Assembly: GCA_025331125.1 (NCBI GenBank)
Contig: JAOALB010000148.1
Coordinates: 1-64,000 of the forward strand
Reading direction: 5' to 3'
Length of the DNA stretch: 64,000 bases
Source of the DNA: Mycogone perniciosa
Lineage: Eukaryota; Ascomycota; Sordariomycetes; Hypocreales; Hypocreaceae
Under the pieces are notes generated by a model that was not told the DNA's origin, did no database searches, and saw nothing but the letters and a program-made list of their open reading frames with translations. The translations under genes were made by a program, and so were the position numbers. Positions 32,156 through 47,100 of this stretch are shown here, piece by piece. Every line of letters starts with the position of its first letter. Position 1 is the first letter of the stretch.

Positions 32156-35100
32156 TTTGACCTACGAGGGAATTTCTGCTCTGGAATGGAGAAGGAAGAG
32201 AGAGAATGGTGTTACTGAAGATGAAGTTGGATGGGCGTGGGTTTGGAGGGGGGAGGGAGCAGAAAAGGCTGATGACGCCGGTCCTCCGTCAGCAGTCTTA
32301 TTTTGTTCCAGCAAAGATACTTTGGTCGTAATGGATAATTATATAATTATGAGCGATCCATCCAGGTTTTATCTGGTTCCTGACACCGGGGCCTACCGCA
32401 GTGGATTGTGCTCTCCCTGCAACAGGTGGAAGGGCTAAGAATTCAACATGGCTGTGGATTGGCTGGAGATGATCTCCTTGCAGGAGGGGGTTATAGAGGG
32501 TTGCGAGTGGGATGGGGGTGAAGTGAAAAATACGACTAGCCTCTGAAATATGCACATGTCTGATAGTTGGCTCCATATTTGCGGCGATCAAAGGGTCCAT
32601 GACATTATTAGAACGAATTCCTGCTCGGATATTCCGTAATAGAGGTGAATTTCGTATGGTATATTAAAATGATAAGATATAGATATTATCAATCTAGAAA
32701 ATGTTTGGTTTTGAAAGATTAGACTTGTAAAAATACACCTTTTACTTATTTTTAAATATATTTTTTTTACTAAATTTAGATGTACTCCGAAGCAACCATA
32801 TGTTAATGGAAGATGTCCATATTTGATTATTTAATGCTATATTCTATTAAGACTCTTATTATTAATCGTAAGTATCAATCTCTATTCCTAACGTTATTGA
32901 TGTGTCATGGTGCATAGCCAAGGTGGTCTTCTGGAACATGCCTACCTAGATTCTACCCATGTTGACCGTCCCCATGGCCTTCTACACCAAGTTGAACATG
33001 CCATTTCCCGAAGCCAACCGCGCGTACGAATAGTGCTTGATGAATCCATTACTGCTACTGCTACTAGGAATAGTAGCATATCCAGGAGAGGAGCGGAGCT
33101 GCGGATACCATACTATACCAGACCATACACCACCTTGCATGAAGGTGGGCGACCCAATGCAATGCCGGACAAGCATAATTCTACCTCGTACTACTACTAG
33201 TAGTAATAGTAGGCCTTCACGCTAATATAGCTGATAATTGCCCATGTTACATTGCCCCATTACGACATACGACGATTCCAGCGATGGTGTCGTTTCTGCT
33301 CATGTTTGCATAGTTCAAACTTGGCAGGATGGATCATCGCTAAATTGCTTCCTTGTTACTGCAATCACTAGCTAGACCACCGTCAATGCACCTCGGTTAT
33401 ATCGGAGTCTCTGTTTGTGAGGCTCTGTCGAGTTTGTCAAGTCAAGCAATGACCAGCTCGGACGTTTGGTCGCCTCGCCTGCGGATTGCAGATCTTGGCA
33501 TATATCAGGGGCTCCACGGCCTTTTGGTCACTAATGGCAATAACAGCAGGTACCAAATTGCAAAATTTGCGTGCGATGGGGGGAGGGCGCGCCAATTCGT
33601 GATCTGATGAGATGAACAAACACATACATACAAGGACACATTCAAGACCCGGATCCTGGAGTCGGCATGGCGCCATTCCCGTTAGATTAGCCGATGACGG
33701 CCTCATAGACTCCGCGGTTCAGCTTTCAAGGGCAAACTTGGTCGATGCTGGATGCTACAACTGCGAGCACGGAGACAAACGCCCCTTGAAGCTAGCTGGT
33801 GGCGCCGTCATGGCGACGGCGCTGCTAGACAGGCGGAGATTTGGTGAGGCAATTATCTGATGATCAGATAAAAAACGGATCTGATAAGATCTAGCTCCAT
33901 TGTTGGATCCGCATTTTGTTCGTTTCAACTCGGGAAACTTCGCATCACGAAGGCTGAAAAATTTTTCCCTCGATTTTAACAAGGGCGTCGACATGGACTT
34001 AAGCTCCAAGGTGTGTGTCACCTCACCTGTCCGATGCGTTTTTTCTGAACAGCCGAGAATCGACAACCACCCCCCGCGGCGGCACTCCCGCCCACTTTGG
34101 ATGCAGATGCAGGACAGTGGCCTGGGCCTGCGTGTTAGTGTTACATACATACGGAGTTATTATTGTGTATGTATGTGTTTCGTACTTTGTACTCCGCACA
34201 GAGTGCTACCTACATAGCGGATGGTGGTGCTGCGTGTATTCCTGATCCTAGCCCCGAGAATGAATCGTACCTACGAGGCACACAAGCCGATGTCTCGGAC
34301 GACACAACAATGGAAGGGCTGGGCGTCCCCGTAGGCGACATGTGGTTGGCTGGGCCAATTTGCCCCGATGAAGAAGTCCCACGAGTTCATGGAGAGCGGA
34401 GCATCTGTCGTCGCAGTGCATGCGTCAGTCACACAGGCTGCTGCGGTTCATAGACCAACAAGAGCCCCTCGCGAGAAAATACTACTGCCCATGAGCCCAT
34501 GACTTATCAAGTGACAATATCCTTCTTCTCTGACCTGACACGACGCTTGCTGGCTTGAACAAGTCAATGTGGTTTGCCATGAGCTGTCTGTCCTCTCGGG
34601 ATCTTGCCATTGTTGCCCAGCCCCATGTCGGCTATTCCGCCCTCAAGATACCCAACACTGCGCAAACATTGTCCAGCACCGCGTACGAGTTCCAAGAAGA
34701 GACGGCAGAGTCACACTTCTAGACACCCAAACATACCGATGGCCTCTCTGAATATCCGCTTGCGATACAGTTGGTGGCTGCATCGCCGCCATCTTGCCGT
34801 GTGCACCGTTCCTTACGCTCTGCTGATTAATTCCTTGATCCTGACAGGCTCGTTTTGCTCCCGCGGCGCTCCCACCTGCAGCGGGCTGTCGCCGAGGCGT
34901 CGAGTCGAACCGCTGCGGATGCTCCCTTGATGAATCACTGGCTTCCCGATTGGCTGGCATTCGAATTCTCGTGATCAGATGCGAAATAACGCGTGGAGTC
35001 CTGGGCCGCGAAGTGACCAACGAGCGTGGCGGGATTTCGCAGTGCCAGCGACGACCATTCTCGACATCATCATACTCGTAGGTAGAGACGAGCCATTCCA

Positions 35101-35168
35101 CTTTTTGCACGGATTTCACGGCAGCAAGATTGGAGACTCTCTACATAATATTAATTTGCGCCGGCGCA
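32156..35168. promoter_or_regulatory. shared sidA/NRPS intergenic region
   Basis: 3.0 kb between divergent ATGs. It holds a triple iron-GATA cluster at 33853-33887 (separate entry) and a CAGATAA core on the minus strand near 32370, about 215 bp upstream of sidA. A very AT-rich stretch with further GATA words lies at about 32580-32890, and one TACTCCG-type motif near 32783. No gene is supported; open frames are short and unrecognisable. Confidence 0.6.
33853..33887. promoter_or_regulatory. three ATCWGATAA sites (SreA-type iron GATA operators)
   Basis: Three perfect matches to ATCWGATAA: 33853-33861 on the minus strand, 33863-33871 on the plus strand, and 33879-33887 on the plus strand. The first two form an inverted repeat, TTATCTGA-TGA-TCAGATAA. 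ATCWGATAA is the consensus reported for the fungal siderophore repressors (SreA, SRE, Sre1), which block siderophore genes in iron-replete cells. The cluster is 1.7 kb from the sidA ATG and 1.3 kb from the NRPS ATG. Binding is inferred from the match. Confidence 0.75.
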
Positions 35169-38100
35169 ATGGAATCCGAGCACCAGAACCTGTCTATTCG
35201 CAACCCAAACCCCATCAAACTATCGGGTCCAAGCCTCTTACACCATCTGATCCAATCACCATGCGATGGACTGGCTTTGGAATATCTGAGCAACAACAGA
35301 CGCACGCCGCTCTCGTATCAAGAGCTCCATGATGCAGCTGATGTTCTCGCCGCGCGAATATCCCTCGCCAGTGGCGAGATCGAGGGACCATTTGTCGTGC
35401 CTGTTCTCATTCACCAGTCGCCGCACTTATACATCGCCTTGTTAGCAATTCTAAAGGCTGGCGGTGCCTTTTGTCCTCTCAATGTTGATGCTCCTCCGGA
35501 GAGAGTCAACTTCATCCTCAAAGATGTCGCTGCGACTGTGGTCGTGGCTTCTGAGGAACTTGCCCCTCTGATACCCCCCCAGAGCGACGTAAAAGTCCTT
35601 CTGGTTGACAAGCAAGATAACGCTCCAGCCCCGGAATCCATTAATCACCGCGTCCCTGAACCGAATAATCTGGCATATGTTATGTATACATCTGGATCGA
35701 CCGGCACTCCCAAGGGCGTTGGCATATCGCACCTCGCAGCCACCCAGTCATTACTGGCCCATGACCTTCATGTGCCAGAATTTTCCCGATTTCTCCAGTT
35801 TGCTTCGCCAACGTTTGATGTCTCTGTGTTTGAGATTTTCTTTCCCTTGATCCGGGGACGCACTCTGATCAGTGTCAACCGAAAGGAGATGCTGAATGAT
35901 TTGCCTGCCGCCCTGTCGGAGATGAATGTTGACGCCTGTGAGCTGACACCGACTGTTGCGGCCAGTCTACTAAGAAGCAGAGAAAACGCCCCGACGTTGA
36001 AATTGCTGCTCACGATTGGCGAAATGCTGAATGTGTCAGTCGTGCGGGAATTTGGTGGAGATGACAACAGAGAGAGCCTTCTATGGGCTATGTATGGACC
36101 GACAGAGGCTGCAATTCACTGGTGAGTGCTCTCCATCTCGATTCAATTCCGTGGTCTCGCTGACACTTATTCTAGCACTCTTCAAGGAGGGTTCCAGGCC
36201 AGTTTTTCTACAAACAATATCGGCATACCGCTGGACACAGTATCTTGCTTTATCATAGAACCTGCGGCGTCTCCTGAAACTAGCGGCGATTTTAAGCTTC
36301 TTCCTATTGGTGAAGTTGGTGAGCTTGCGGTTGGTGGCCACCAGCTTGCCGACGGATACCTCAACCGCCCAGAACAAACCGCGGCGGCGTTTATATCCTC
36401 GCCATACGGACGAATATATCGAACTGGTGACAAGGCCCGTATGAGGAGTGATGGAACGTTAGAATGCCTGGGGCGAATATCAGATGGCCAGGTCAAACTT
36501 CGTGGCCAACGAATTGAGCTGGGCGAAGTACAAGCAGCTGTCTTGAGGACGCCGGGTTGTCACGGCGCAGTGCCAGCCGTTATTGACTCAATATTGGTTG
36601 TTTTCTGTGCCGTGGACGGCGGAGTTACCGAGGGATTAATTCTGAGTCACTGTAGCAGCTGGCTTCCCCAGTTCATGGTTCCAGGCGAAATAATCCTGAT
36701 GGAAGAGTTTCCTAGGTTGCCCAGCGGCAAGGTCGACACGAAGAGGCTGAAAACGGAGTTCAAAGACCGAAAATTTACTGAGGCTCAAGATGACAGCAAA
36801 TCTATAAGTCTTTCGAAGACGGAGGCGGCGCTTCTGCGCGTTCTTTCAGGAGTACTCAACGTTGAGGTGAACCATCGGATGACACTAGCTGCCGCTGGTG
36901 TGGACTCTCTTGTCGCAATCAGACTTGCATCGGCACTCCGAGCTGCAGGGTTTGAAGCGAGTGCAACAGAGCTGTTAAACCTCAAAACAATATCAGATCT
37001 CTGTTCTACAGTCAAACCCCGAACACAGAGGGAATCGAACGAAACTGAGACGGTAGATCTCAGCCTGCTGACTGACTTGGATCGAATTTCAGAAAGCAAT
37101 GTTGGCTTTCAAAAGACTCTACACTTAGTAGAAGACATCCTGCCATGCAGTCCACTGCAAACAGCAATGCTGGCCGAGACAGCACAGCAGCCGGACGCAT
37201 ACTGGAACGACGTTGAGCTGGAAGCAGCTTCAGGTATCACAGCGAAAGAGATCTCAGGAGCAGTGTATCAACTGGCCCTTCGAAACGAGATATTACGGGC
37301 AGGATTCATCCATTATCAAGGTGGCTTCGTGTCTCCTGTTTTCAAAATGCTTCGCAGCGAACAGGTTCAAATCGTTGATGCTTTCCATGAACTGGATATT
37401 TCAGGCTCTGACGAGCTGCTCTCTCCTCTTCGAGTGCAAATACAGGATGGTGGATCTGCAAATGGCACGAGAATCCTGATTCACATTCATCATGCCATTT
37501 ATGATGGCTGGTCAATGGATATCATGTTGTCGGATTTGGCGGGATTATTGTGCAGGACACAGTTGCCGTCACGACAACAGTTTCGGAATTTCATCAAGTA
37601 CTCAAACGATGTTCCAAGGAGCCATTCAGATAACGCAATGTCATTTTGGACTGAGCATCTGCTTGGTTGGAACAAGGCTCCTCTCCCTAAATTGAGTGCT
37701 CGACCAGCCGAGACCAATCAAATTCTGACCAGGAGAACCCAGATTGACATTCCCCCAGAGATCATGGAGCGGACCACCAAAAAGACTGGCTGTAGCCCGC
37801 AGGTGTTCTTCCAAGCGGCTTTGGCATTGGTATGGAGCGGTATTTTGGGCAGTTCGGATGTTTTGATAGGGTCTGTAACATCCGGCAGAACCGTTCCTGT
37901 TGACGGCATTGAGGAAATCCTCGGACCCTGTATTGCCTCTATGCCTCTTAGAATCAAGATAAACAATACGGCGACAATCCTGGATGTTCTGACAATCATC
38001 AACTCCAGCAACCGAAGCATCATGGAACACTGCGCGCTGCCATTGTCAGAGATAAAGAGGCTTACGGGATTGCAAGCTGCCGAAAGTCTTTATGATGTTC

Positions 38101-41100
38101 TATTCGTCTACCAAGAGTCACTCTACGCAAAAGAGAGAGAAATGGCATTGTTCGATGAAGTCCGACACCTGGATCGTTTGGAGACGAAATTGCTAATCGA
38201 GGCGGAACCGCGAGATCACGGATTTACAGTGCAGGCTACCTACCACTCTGGCTCGTTTCCTTCAGACTTTGTGGATCAGTTGCTGCAACAGATTGTGGGA
38301 ATCTTCAACCATCTTTTAAACCATACTGAGGAATTAATCCAGTCAGCAAGTGATGCAGTCGAGGCTGGGCAATCCATTGACAACGCAAGGTACGAGCAGC
38401 TCAAGGAGGCTTCAGATCTTGCCGCCTTGTTCGAGGCAGCTGTTGCCAGGAATCCACAAGCAGACGCCATATTCTTCGGTACTTCTTTAGCTTCAACCCC
38501 TATTACTGGAAACATCCTATCATATGAGGCTTTGAACCGGCTTTCCAATCAAATCGCCAACTTTTTGCTTGGTCAGGGGGCCAAGTCTGGCGATGTTGTT
38601 TCTGTTGTAATGGAAAAGTCGCCCACACTCTACGCCTCTATTCTTGGAATTATCAAGGCTAGGTGTGCATATCTCCCCCTCCTCCCATCTACGCCAATTT
38701 CTCGGGTGCAAGATATTTTTAAGTCGGCAGGTATTGAACGTTATCTTGTAGACAAGGCATCACTGTCAATGTTACAAGAAATCAGTGATGTGCAGCTCTT
38801 GGACGTCGAATCATGCTCATTAGAATCCTTCTCAGACCAGAACCTGGATGTTCCAACTGATTTGTCACGTCTTGCCTATGTGATTTATACTTCAGGAACG
38901 ACCGGTGTACCGAAAGGCGTGGCTGTCAGTCAAAGGAACATCGTGAGCAATGTGACATATCTCGCCTCCCTGTATCCAGATGCTCAAAGGAACGCTCCTC
39001 GGCTACTCCAATCATGTTCACAGGCATTCGATGTTTCTGTTTTCGAAATATTCTACACATGGCATACCGGCATGTGTCTCTGTGCCGCTACAAACGATGA
39101 TCTGTTCGAAGATCTGGAGCATGCGATCCAGCAATTCCGCATCACACACCTGAGTTTGACGCCTACGGTTGCATCATTAATAGATCCTAAGAATGTTCCA
39201 GATGTCGAGTTCCTCGTTACAGCCGGTGAGCCTATGACTGCTTCAGTCCTTGATGCATGGGGAGAGTTGCTATGGCAGGGATATGGACCATCTGAGACGA
39301 CCAACATCTGTACCGTGAAGAAGATGAAACGAGGCGAGTACATTGAGCACCTAGGATGGACTTTCCCAAATTCCCCTGTATTTGTCCTTGCCCCTAGTAG
39401 CCTTGAAGTGGTACCGATTGGCCGGGTTGGGGAGTTGTGCTTTGGTGGTGACCAAGTCGCTGACGGATATCTCAACATGCCGGAACTCACATCAGAAAAG
39501 TTCATTGAACATCCTGAATTTGGTCGGATCTACCGCTCTGGCGATTTCGGGAGGATGCTTCCTGATAAGTCATTGATCATTCTTGGCCGTATTGATGATC
39601 AGATCAAACTCAGGGGCCAGAGAATCCAAGCCGGCGAGGTCAATGCGGTCATAACAGGCACAACACGGGCGACCGCAGCAGTAACAATCTTAGTTCGACG
39701 AGAAGACGGTGCACCTGACCAACTCGCGTCCTTCTATGTATCCTTAAGCACCGAAGTGAAACTCCAAACCCTCGAGGTTGATCGGGAGACTCATCGCCTC
39801 TTATTGGCAAACCTGCAGTCACGATTGCCCTCTTACATGATACCTTCATATCTGATCCCAGTTTCTCATATACCCTTGACCTCAAGTGGCAAGGTAGATC
39901 GACGGCGATTGCAGTCATGTTTCAAGGGCCTCTCTCACAGCTACCTCGAGTCCTCATCCAGTACCGCCATAATTCAGGATAACGCTGATTGGACTGAGAC
40001 CGAAATTGCTCTCGCCGATGTCATTACCAAGTCTCTAAATATCCCTGGGTCTGGGATTAACCGGTGGACACCATTCGCAACCTTGGGCTTGGACTCTGTG
40101 ACGGCTATTGGAGTGGCTCGCGATATCAGTTCACATTTAGCTTCTCGGGTTGCTATTTCTGCCATTCTCCAAAACCCAACAGTCGCACAGCTTGGCCGAT
40201 TCATCGATGAGATGCCGAGAAATAGCGAAAGCAAGAATGTCAACACGTTTTTCACCGAATCGTTCATCCAAGACGTGCGCAAATCTTTCCAGCAAGAACA
40301 ACATTCAGTGGCAGAAGTACTCCCATGTTCACCTCTTCAAGAGGCCATGCTTTCCTTTGGCCAAGGTAGCTACTACAACAAGATCCTGCTACGAATCCAC
40401 ATTCAGTCTGAGGATATGAGGCGCTGCTGGGATGAAATGACGAGGCGCCATGGTATTCTTAGGACGTGTTTCGTGACCACAAGTGACGCCAAATTTCCCA
40501 TTGCGCAAGTGGTTCTTGAGAACTGGAACATCCCATGGAGGTCATTCGATGTCAGTGAGCCATCCCTGGACGGAGCGATTCAAGAGCACATAAAACTTCT
40601 TCCTGATCCCTTGGATACCAAGATCCCACCTCTGTCACTAGCAATAATACGATACAAAGGATCGGCTTTCCTATCATTCGTTTGCCATCATGCGCTGTAC
40701 GATGGTGTAGCTATGGAGAATCTCTGGAGGGAGGTGGAAGCCCTGGCCAACGGCAAGGAATTACAGCCATCTGTCTCCCACAAACCATTCATCCAGGAAA
40801 TGGTCAAGTTGCCAAATGATACAGAGCAATTTTGGGTGGATCATTTTCGTGGATTCTCCCCGCACAATCTTTTTATCCAACCGGCACGAAGACAGGTCGA
40901 CCAATGTTTACACACCATCTCTCTCGACGTGCCATATGGGGAGATTCAAGATCGCCATCGGTCGCTCGGAGTATCCTTCCTATCACTCTGTCAGGCGGCT
41001 TGGGCAAATGTTCTCGCTGTATCTTGCAATGTCTCAGACGTTTGCTTTGGATCCGTTGTGAGTGGTCGTACATTAGGCATTGAAGGAATTGACAGGCTCG

Positions 41101-44100
41101 TTGCTCCATGCTTCAATACTATCCCGGTTCGCAAGAATTTGCTTCTGAACTCGCAAAACCTCGACCTCGTCAAATATTTCCAACGGCTCAACTCGGAATT
41201 GCTTCGCTATCAGTTCACACCTTTGAGACAGGTCCAGAGAGTCGCTGGCAGCCAGGGCCGTAAATTATTCGACACCCTTTTGCTCCTCCAGAAGCCACTG
41301 CAGGAGATGGATGCCACGGTTTGGACATTGGAAGAGGACTCTGGCAATATGGATATCCCTCTTGTCTGTGAAGTTATCCCATGTCCAAACTTGAACTCTG
41401 TTGTCATCAATATGCACTACGATATGGGCATGGTTGGTGAAGATATTGCAGCTTCTCTGGCCGATATGTTCAAGAACTTCATCCGATTAATGCTTGAAAA
41501 TCCATCATCTCCTCTGCCAGATAGAAGTAGCGTTCAGCAGGCAGTTTTACCACTATTGGGCACTCTGGCAGCAAACAGAGAAAAGACCAAGGTCACGAGT
41601 CAATCTCATTCAAATGATGAGAAGTGGACAGAAACTGAGACGCAGATTCAAAAGGTTCTTTTTGAGCTTTCAGGAATTCCACCGAACAAGATCTTTCGCA
41701 ATACGAGCATCTTTCAACTTGGACTTGACAGCATTAACGCCGTTCAAGTCGCCTCGATGCTGCGCCGTCAGGGGTTTTCTGTATCCGCCTCAGATGTAGT
41801 CGAATGCCAAACTTGCGCCAAATTGGCCGACAGAATACTCGAAAACCCGGCAAATACACCAAGGCCACAGTATGACTTGGATGAATTCTCAAGTGAGGTC
41901 TCTTCCCAAGTCAGCAGCAAGCTGCCTCATGTTGCGGACATCGAGGCCATTCTACCTTGCACGCCCATGCAATGCGCCATGCTGGCTTCTTTTACTGAGT
42001 CGCAAGGAAGAAATTATCTCAACTTGGTTTCCTATGCTGTCGATGACGGTGTGTCAATAACGAGTTTAGTGGCGGCGTGGAAGTCTCTTCAAAGTCGACA
42101 TCCCATGCTTCGCACCGGTTTTGTGGATGTCCAGCATTCAGACTGTGTATTTGCGATGATTAGGCATCCTGCAGCCTCAAAAATCCTAGAATCGATCAAC
42201 ATATCTCAAAAAGTGGAAGAGTCACTTGATGTTTCGCAGTGGAAACGGGATGGAGCTGCCAGCATTTTGAACACGCCATATCTGCCGCCATGGAGGGTCG
42301 CCTTTGCTACGGCTAGTCATGGACTCGTTATGCATCTATTAATCCACCACGCTCTCTATGATGCGCAATCATTGGATGCCATCTTCGCTGACTTGGCAAT
42401 GTCGCTCGGAACACAAACTACCTCGAACTTCCTGAGTGTTGAGCCGGGCTTGAAGGCAATCTTGACGGAGAGTCTCGTAGGGCAGAACGAAGCACGGAAG
42501 TTCTGGGAGGAGAAAGCTGACCTGACAGTTGTGAATTCATTCCCCGTCATGACGCCTCTTCGAGAACACGAGAGGGTTCTGTTGACCCATACGACTACGT
42601 CTTCAATGTCACTTTCGCACCTGCAGGCTGCCACCCAAAAGCAAAGTGTCTCGATTCAAGCAGTGATTCAAGCAGCTTGGACACGTATTCTATCCTCATA
42701 TCTGGGTGAGGACTCGGTTGTTTTTGGAGTTACCCTGTCCGGTCGAACGATGGATGAGACAAGGGATGTGCCGTGTCCTTGCATGACAACTATTCCCATC
42801 GTCACATCGAACAGGTCCTCGAACGCGGAATTGGTCAATTCCATGATGCAGTACAACGCAGGTGTGCATAAATTCCAGTTTACGCCTCTAAACCAAGTCC
42901 AAAAATGGCTTGGCCACCCAGCGCGTCCAGTCTTTGACACCCTTCTTGTCTATCAGAAGGTGAATACAGACCAGAGCATCACCCGGCCATGGAATCTTGT
43001 TGGTGATGATGCAAGTGTTGACTACCCCATATCCCTGGAGGTTGTGCCCATTGAGAATGACCAGATTCAATTCTGCATTACATACTTCAATGATATCCTC
43101 CCCATGGAACAGGCAAAGCTTGTGGTTAAACAGTTTGATGCCATCGTGGCACACCTCGTCGCCGAACCAAACGGTCATGAGGACGGAATTTACCAAGTCA
43201 AACCTGAGCTTTTCTCCATTACACCAGCCGCTTCGCCGGTGCTCTCTGCACCAGTTCAATATCTACATCAATTCGTCGAGGAAAAGGCGCTATCTCAGCC
43301 AGACGCAATTGCTCTGGAATTTGTTAGCAGATTTGATGGCGAGGTACCCGTCAAGCAAACTTGGACTTACGCAGAACTGGATTCAATAGGCAACAGGATG
43401 GCACATATGCTGGCTGATGTTGCTGCCGTGAGAAGCATCGTTGCCATTCACTTTGACAAATGCCCCGAGGCATACGTTTCTATCCTCGGTATCCTCAAAG
43501 CAGGGTGTGCATTCGTAGCCCTTGACCCAAGTGCGCCACAAACTAGAAAGTCGTTCATTATGAGTGACTCCATGGCACCCTGCCTTTTGACGTCTTCTGG
43601 GACCACAATTGACTTTGATGTGACTGCAGAGATCATCCGCGTTGATCTGGAAAAATTGCAACAATATTCTCCAGAAAGGCGTGTTCTGGACTCAGAATTC
43701 GCACCAGATGCCACATGCTACTGCCTCTACACATCTGGCACCACAGGAACACCGAAGGGCTGTGAGATTACCCATGATAATTGCGTACAAGCAATGATGG
43801 CATTCCAAGAGCTGATGAACAGCCGGACCAGCCCAGATTCGCGATGGCTGCAGTTCGCATCTCTTCATTTTGATGTGTCTGTCCTGGAACAATACTGGAG
43901 CTGGTCCGTTGGTATAACAATGGTCGCAGCACCAAAAGACCTCATTCTGGATGATCTTATCGCGACGATCAACAGACTGGAAATCACCCATATAGATCTC
44001 ACTCCAAGTCTGGCTCGCCTCATCACCCCAGAGGACGTGCCGAGTCTGTGTAGCGGCGTCTTGATCACTGGAGGAGAGCAGTTGAAACAGGAAATCCTCG

Positions 44101-47100
44101 ATGCCTGGGGCCCGCAGGGTGTCATTTATAACGCTTACGGTCCTACTGAAGCCACGATTGGTGTGACCATGTACCAACAGGTGCCTATCAATGGTCGTCC
44201 AAGCAATATCGGAAGGCAGTTCCTGAACGTTGGCTCATACATCTTCCGCCAAGGTACCGATATCCCTGTTTTGAGAGGCGCTGTTGGAGAGCTATGCGTT
44301 TCCGGACCGCTGGTGGGCAAAGGCTATCTCAATCGCCAGGAGTTGACCGCAGAACGATTTCCAACGCCACCAGAGTTTGATGATAGAATCTACCGGACTG
44401 GTGATCTTGTTCGCATCCTTTACGATGGTTGTTTTGAGTTCTTAGGGCGAGCTGATGACCAAGTCAAACTCCGTGGCCAACGTCTGGAGATTGGTGAGAT
44501 CAACCACGTTATCCGCACGGGGGCTCCGGAAGTAAAGGATATTGTAACTATCGTTGTACGACAAGGAAATGGAAAGGATGTTCTCGTGTCATTCCTCGTG
44601 GGCCAACAGTCGGGCACAGGAAGCCTCACTCTACTCCAAGATAGTGAGGACCTCGGTGTGAAAGCGAGAGTGGCTTGCCGAGCAAAACTCCCAGGTTACA
44701 TGGTTCCTACCTATTTCCTCATTTTACCATACATCCCTCTTTCGCCAAACAATAAGGTAGAGGCCAAGGAGTTGAAGCAGCTGTTTCAAAGCCTTTCACA
44801 CGAGCAGCTTATGACTTTGACTGCCCTGAAGCCCACCAGCTGCCCCATCGACAATAAGGTCAGCCAGAAGATCATCAGCATTCTGTCCGAGTTTAGTGGA
44901 GTTGGCGAAGAACATATTAATGAAGGCACAAGTATTTTTGACCTCGGAGTGGATTCCATTACTGCCCTGCAACTGTCAACCGCCTTCAAGACTCGAGGCT
45001 TTATCGAATGCTCGCCCACTGTCTTGTTAAGAAACCCAATAGTGTTGGACTTGGCGCTTGCGCTATCCAAGAGATCGATTTCTGCCTCGAATGACAGCCT
45101 TGTACGTGAAACGAAACAGACCATCCAAGCCTGTCATCATAGACATCGTGGCTTCGTCTGTCGCGTGCTGAACGTGCAGCCAAAAGACATCGAGTATATT
45201 GCACCATGCTCCGCACTTCAAGAAGGAATGATCTCGAGGTCTATGACAGATACAGTTGGCGGTGCCTACTTCAATTCATTTCATTTCCTTTTAAAGAGGA
45301 ATACGTCAGTGGGAAGATTACAACGCAGCTGGAATGACCTGATTGCATCACAGGCCGTCTTACGGACATCTTTTGTCAGGACATCTGATGGGTATGTTCA
45401 AGTAGCTTTGAAAAATCGGACTGTGGCATGGCACAAACGCCTAGTGAACAGCAATGAGGATATCGATGCATTCGTGGAAACGACGAGACGAGATTGGGTC
45501 CACAGGAATAACAACGACATTACCTCCCCCATCGAGTTTGTGCTCATCACAACGCCTCACTTTAGAAAGCTTGTCGTTCATATCTTCCACGCACTCTATG
45601 ACGGAAACAGTTTTGAACTTATGATCCAACATGTAACAGCTACATACCTCGACAAGCCGGTCTCACCAGCGCCCTCATTCTTGGAGGCGTTATCTCATGG
45701 CCCGCTTTGGCGACATGAAGACTGCCGTGAGTTTTGGACCACTCATCTGCAGGGTTGGAAAGCTTCACCCACACTCCAGCTTTCTGCCTCGGCAGATGAA
45801 CATGCCGTCTCAGCGACGAGGTTATTTGATGGAACTATACTCGAAGACGTTCGTAAGAGACACAAAGTGACGCTACATTCTGTTGTGATGGCACTGTGGA
45901 CATCTGTCCTTCAGCGATACAGCCCTAATGGAACTACCATTGGCCTGATTAGTGCCGGAAGGTCGATTGATCTCCCGAATGTTGAGAACACAATTGGACC
46001 GCTCTTCAACACGAATCCCTTCTTTACCAGGTCACTACATGGCCATACGTGGGCGTCATTGATCCGGCGTTGCCACCAGTTCAAGACTTCAGTCCTAGCC
46101 TTCCAGCACGTTCCCCTCAAGAGCGTCCAGAAATGGTGTTCTAGTGGACGACCACTTTTTGACAGCCTATTCGTATTTGAGCTCAGACAAGATGTCGCTA
46201 CGGATGAGCCAGATCTGTGGAAAGTCGAAGACGGTACATTGAATCCAGATTACTCTCTGGCTTTCGAGGGTAAGCGGAGGGCCGACGGTAAATTGCAAGT
46301 GACCCTCATCGCCCAGGGGCAAGTTGCAAATGCAGCTAAGCTGGAGGAGATACTTGACCAAATTGAAGAAAGTATTGCCTCGATAGTTGCCGAAGATCCA
46401 CTGCAAAGCTCGGTAGACCAACATTCTCACGTGGAAGAGCTGAATGAAGAGGCCGCTTCGGTACATGAAACTGATAGAGATTCGTTTGAGTGGACTGATC
46501 AAGCAACAATAATCCGGGAAATCATTGCTACCATTGCCGAAACCCGCGTGGGGGAAATTACTGCACAGAAGACCATCCTGGAGTTCGGCCTAGACAGCAT
46601 TGATGTCATCAAGTTATCTGCAAAACTTAAGCTAAGGGGGATAAACTTGTCGGCTTCTCAGATCATGCGCCAACAGACCATCGCACAAATGGTCCATGAG
46701 ATAGAGACACAACAGCCTACCTCGTCGGAGGATGCCTCATCACACAGCCTGCTTCAGGACATTGAGAAGAAACTGTGGGATTATATAGAGAAGACGGGCC
46801 TGAGCATGGAAGACGTGGAGAAGGTGTTACCTCCAACTCCTCTTCAAGAATCTATGGTCGCAGGGATGGTGCACTCAGACTTTGAGTGGTACTTCAACCA
46901 CAATCTCCTTGAAGTAGCTGCGGGAATAGATGTGGGCAAACTGCGAGAGGCGTGGATTCAAGTCACAAACCAGTCTCCGATCTTGCGGACAGGGTTCTTC
47001 GAAGTGGCCGATCGACAACTCGAGGTTGGATATTGCCAAGTCACATCCAAGCACTGGACTTCCACGATTGAAGAAGTCCAAGTTGAAAGCCTATCTGAAG

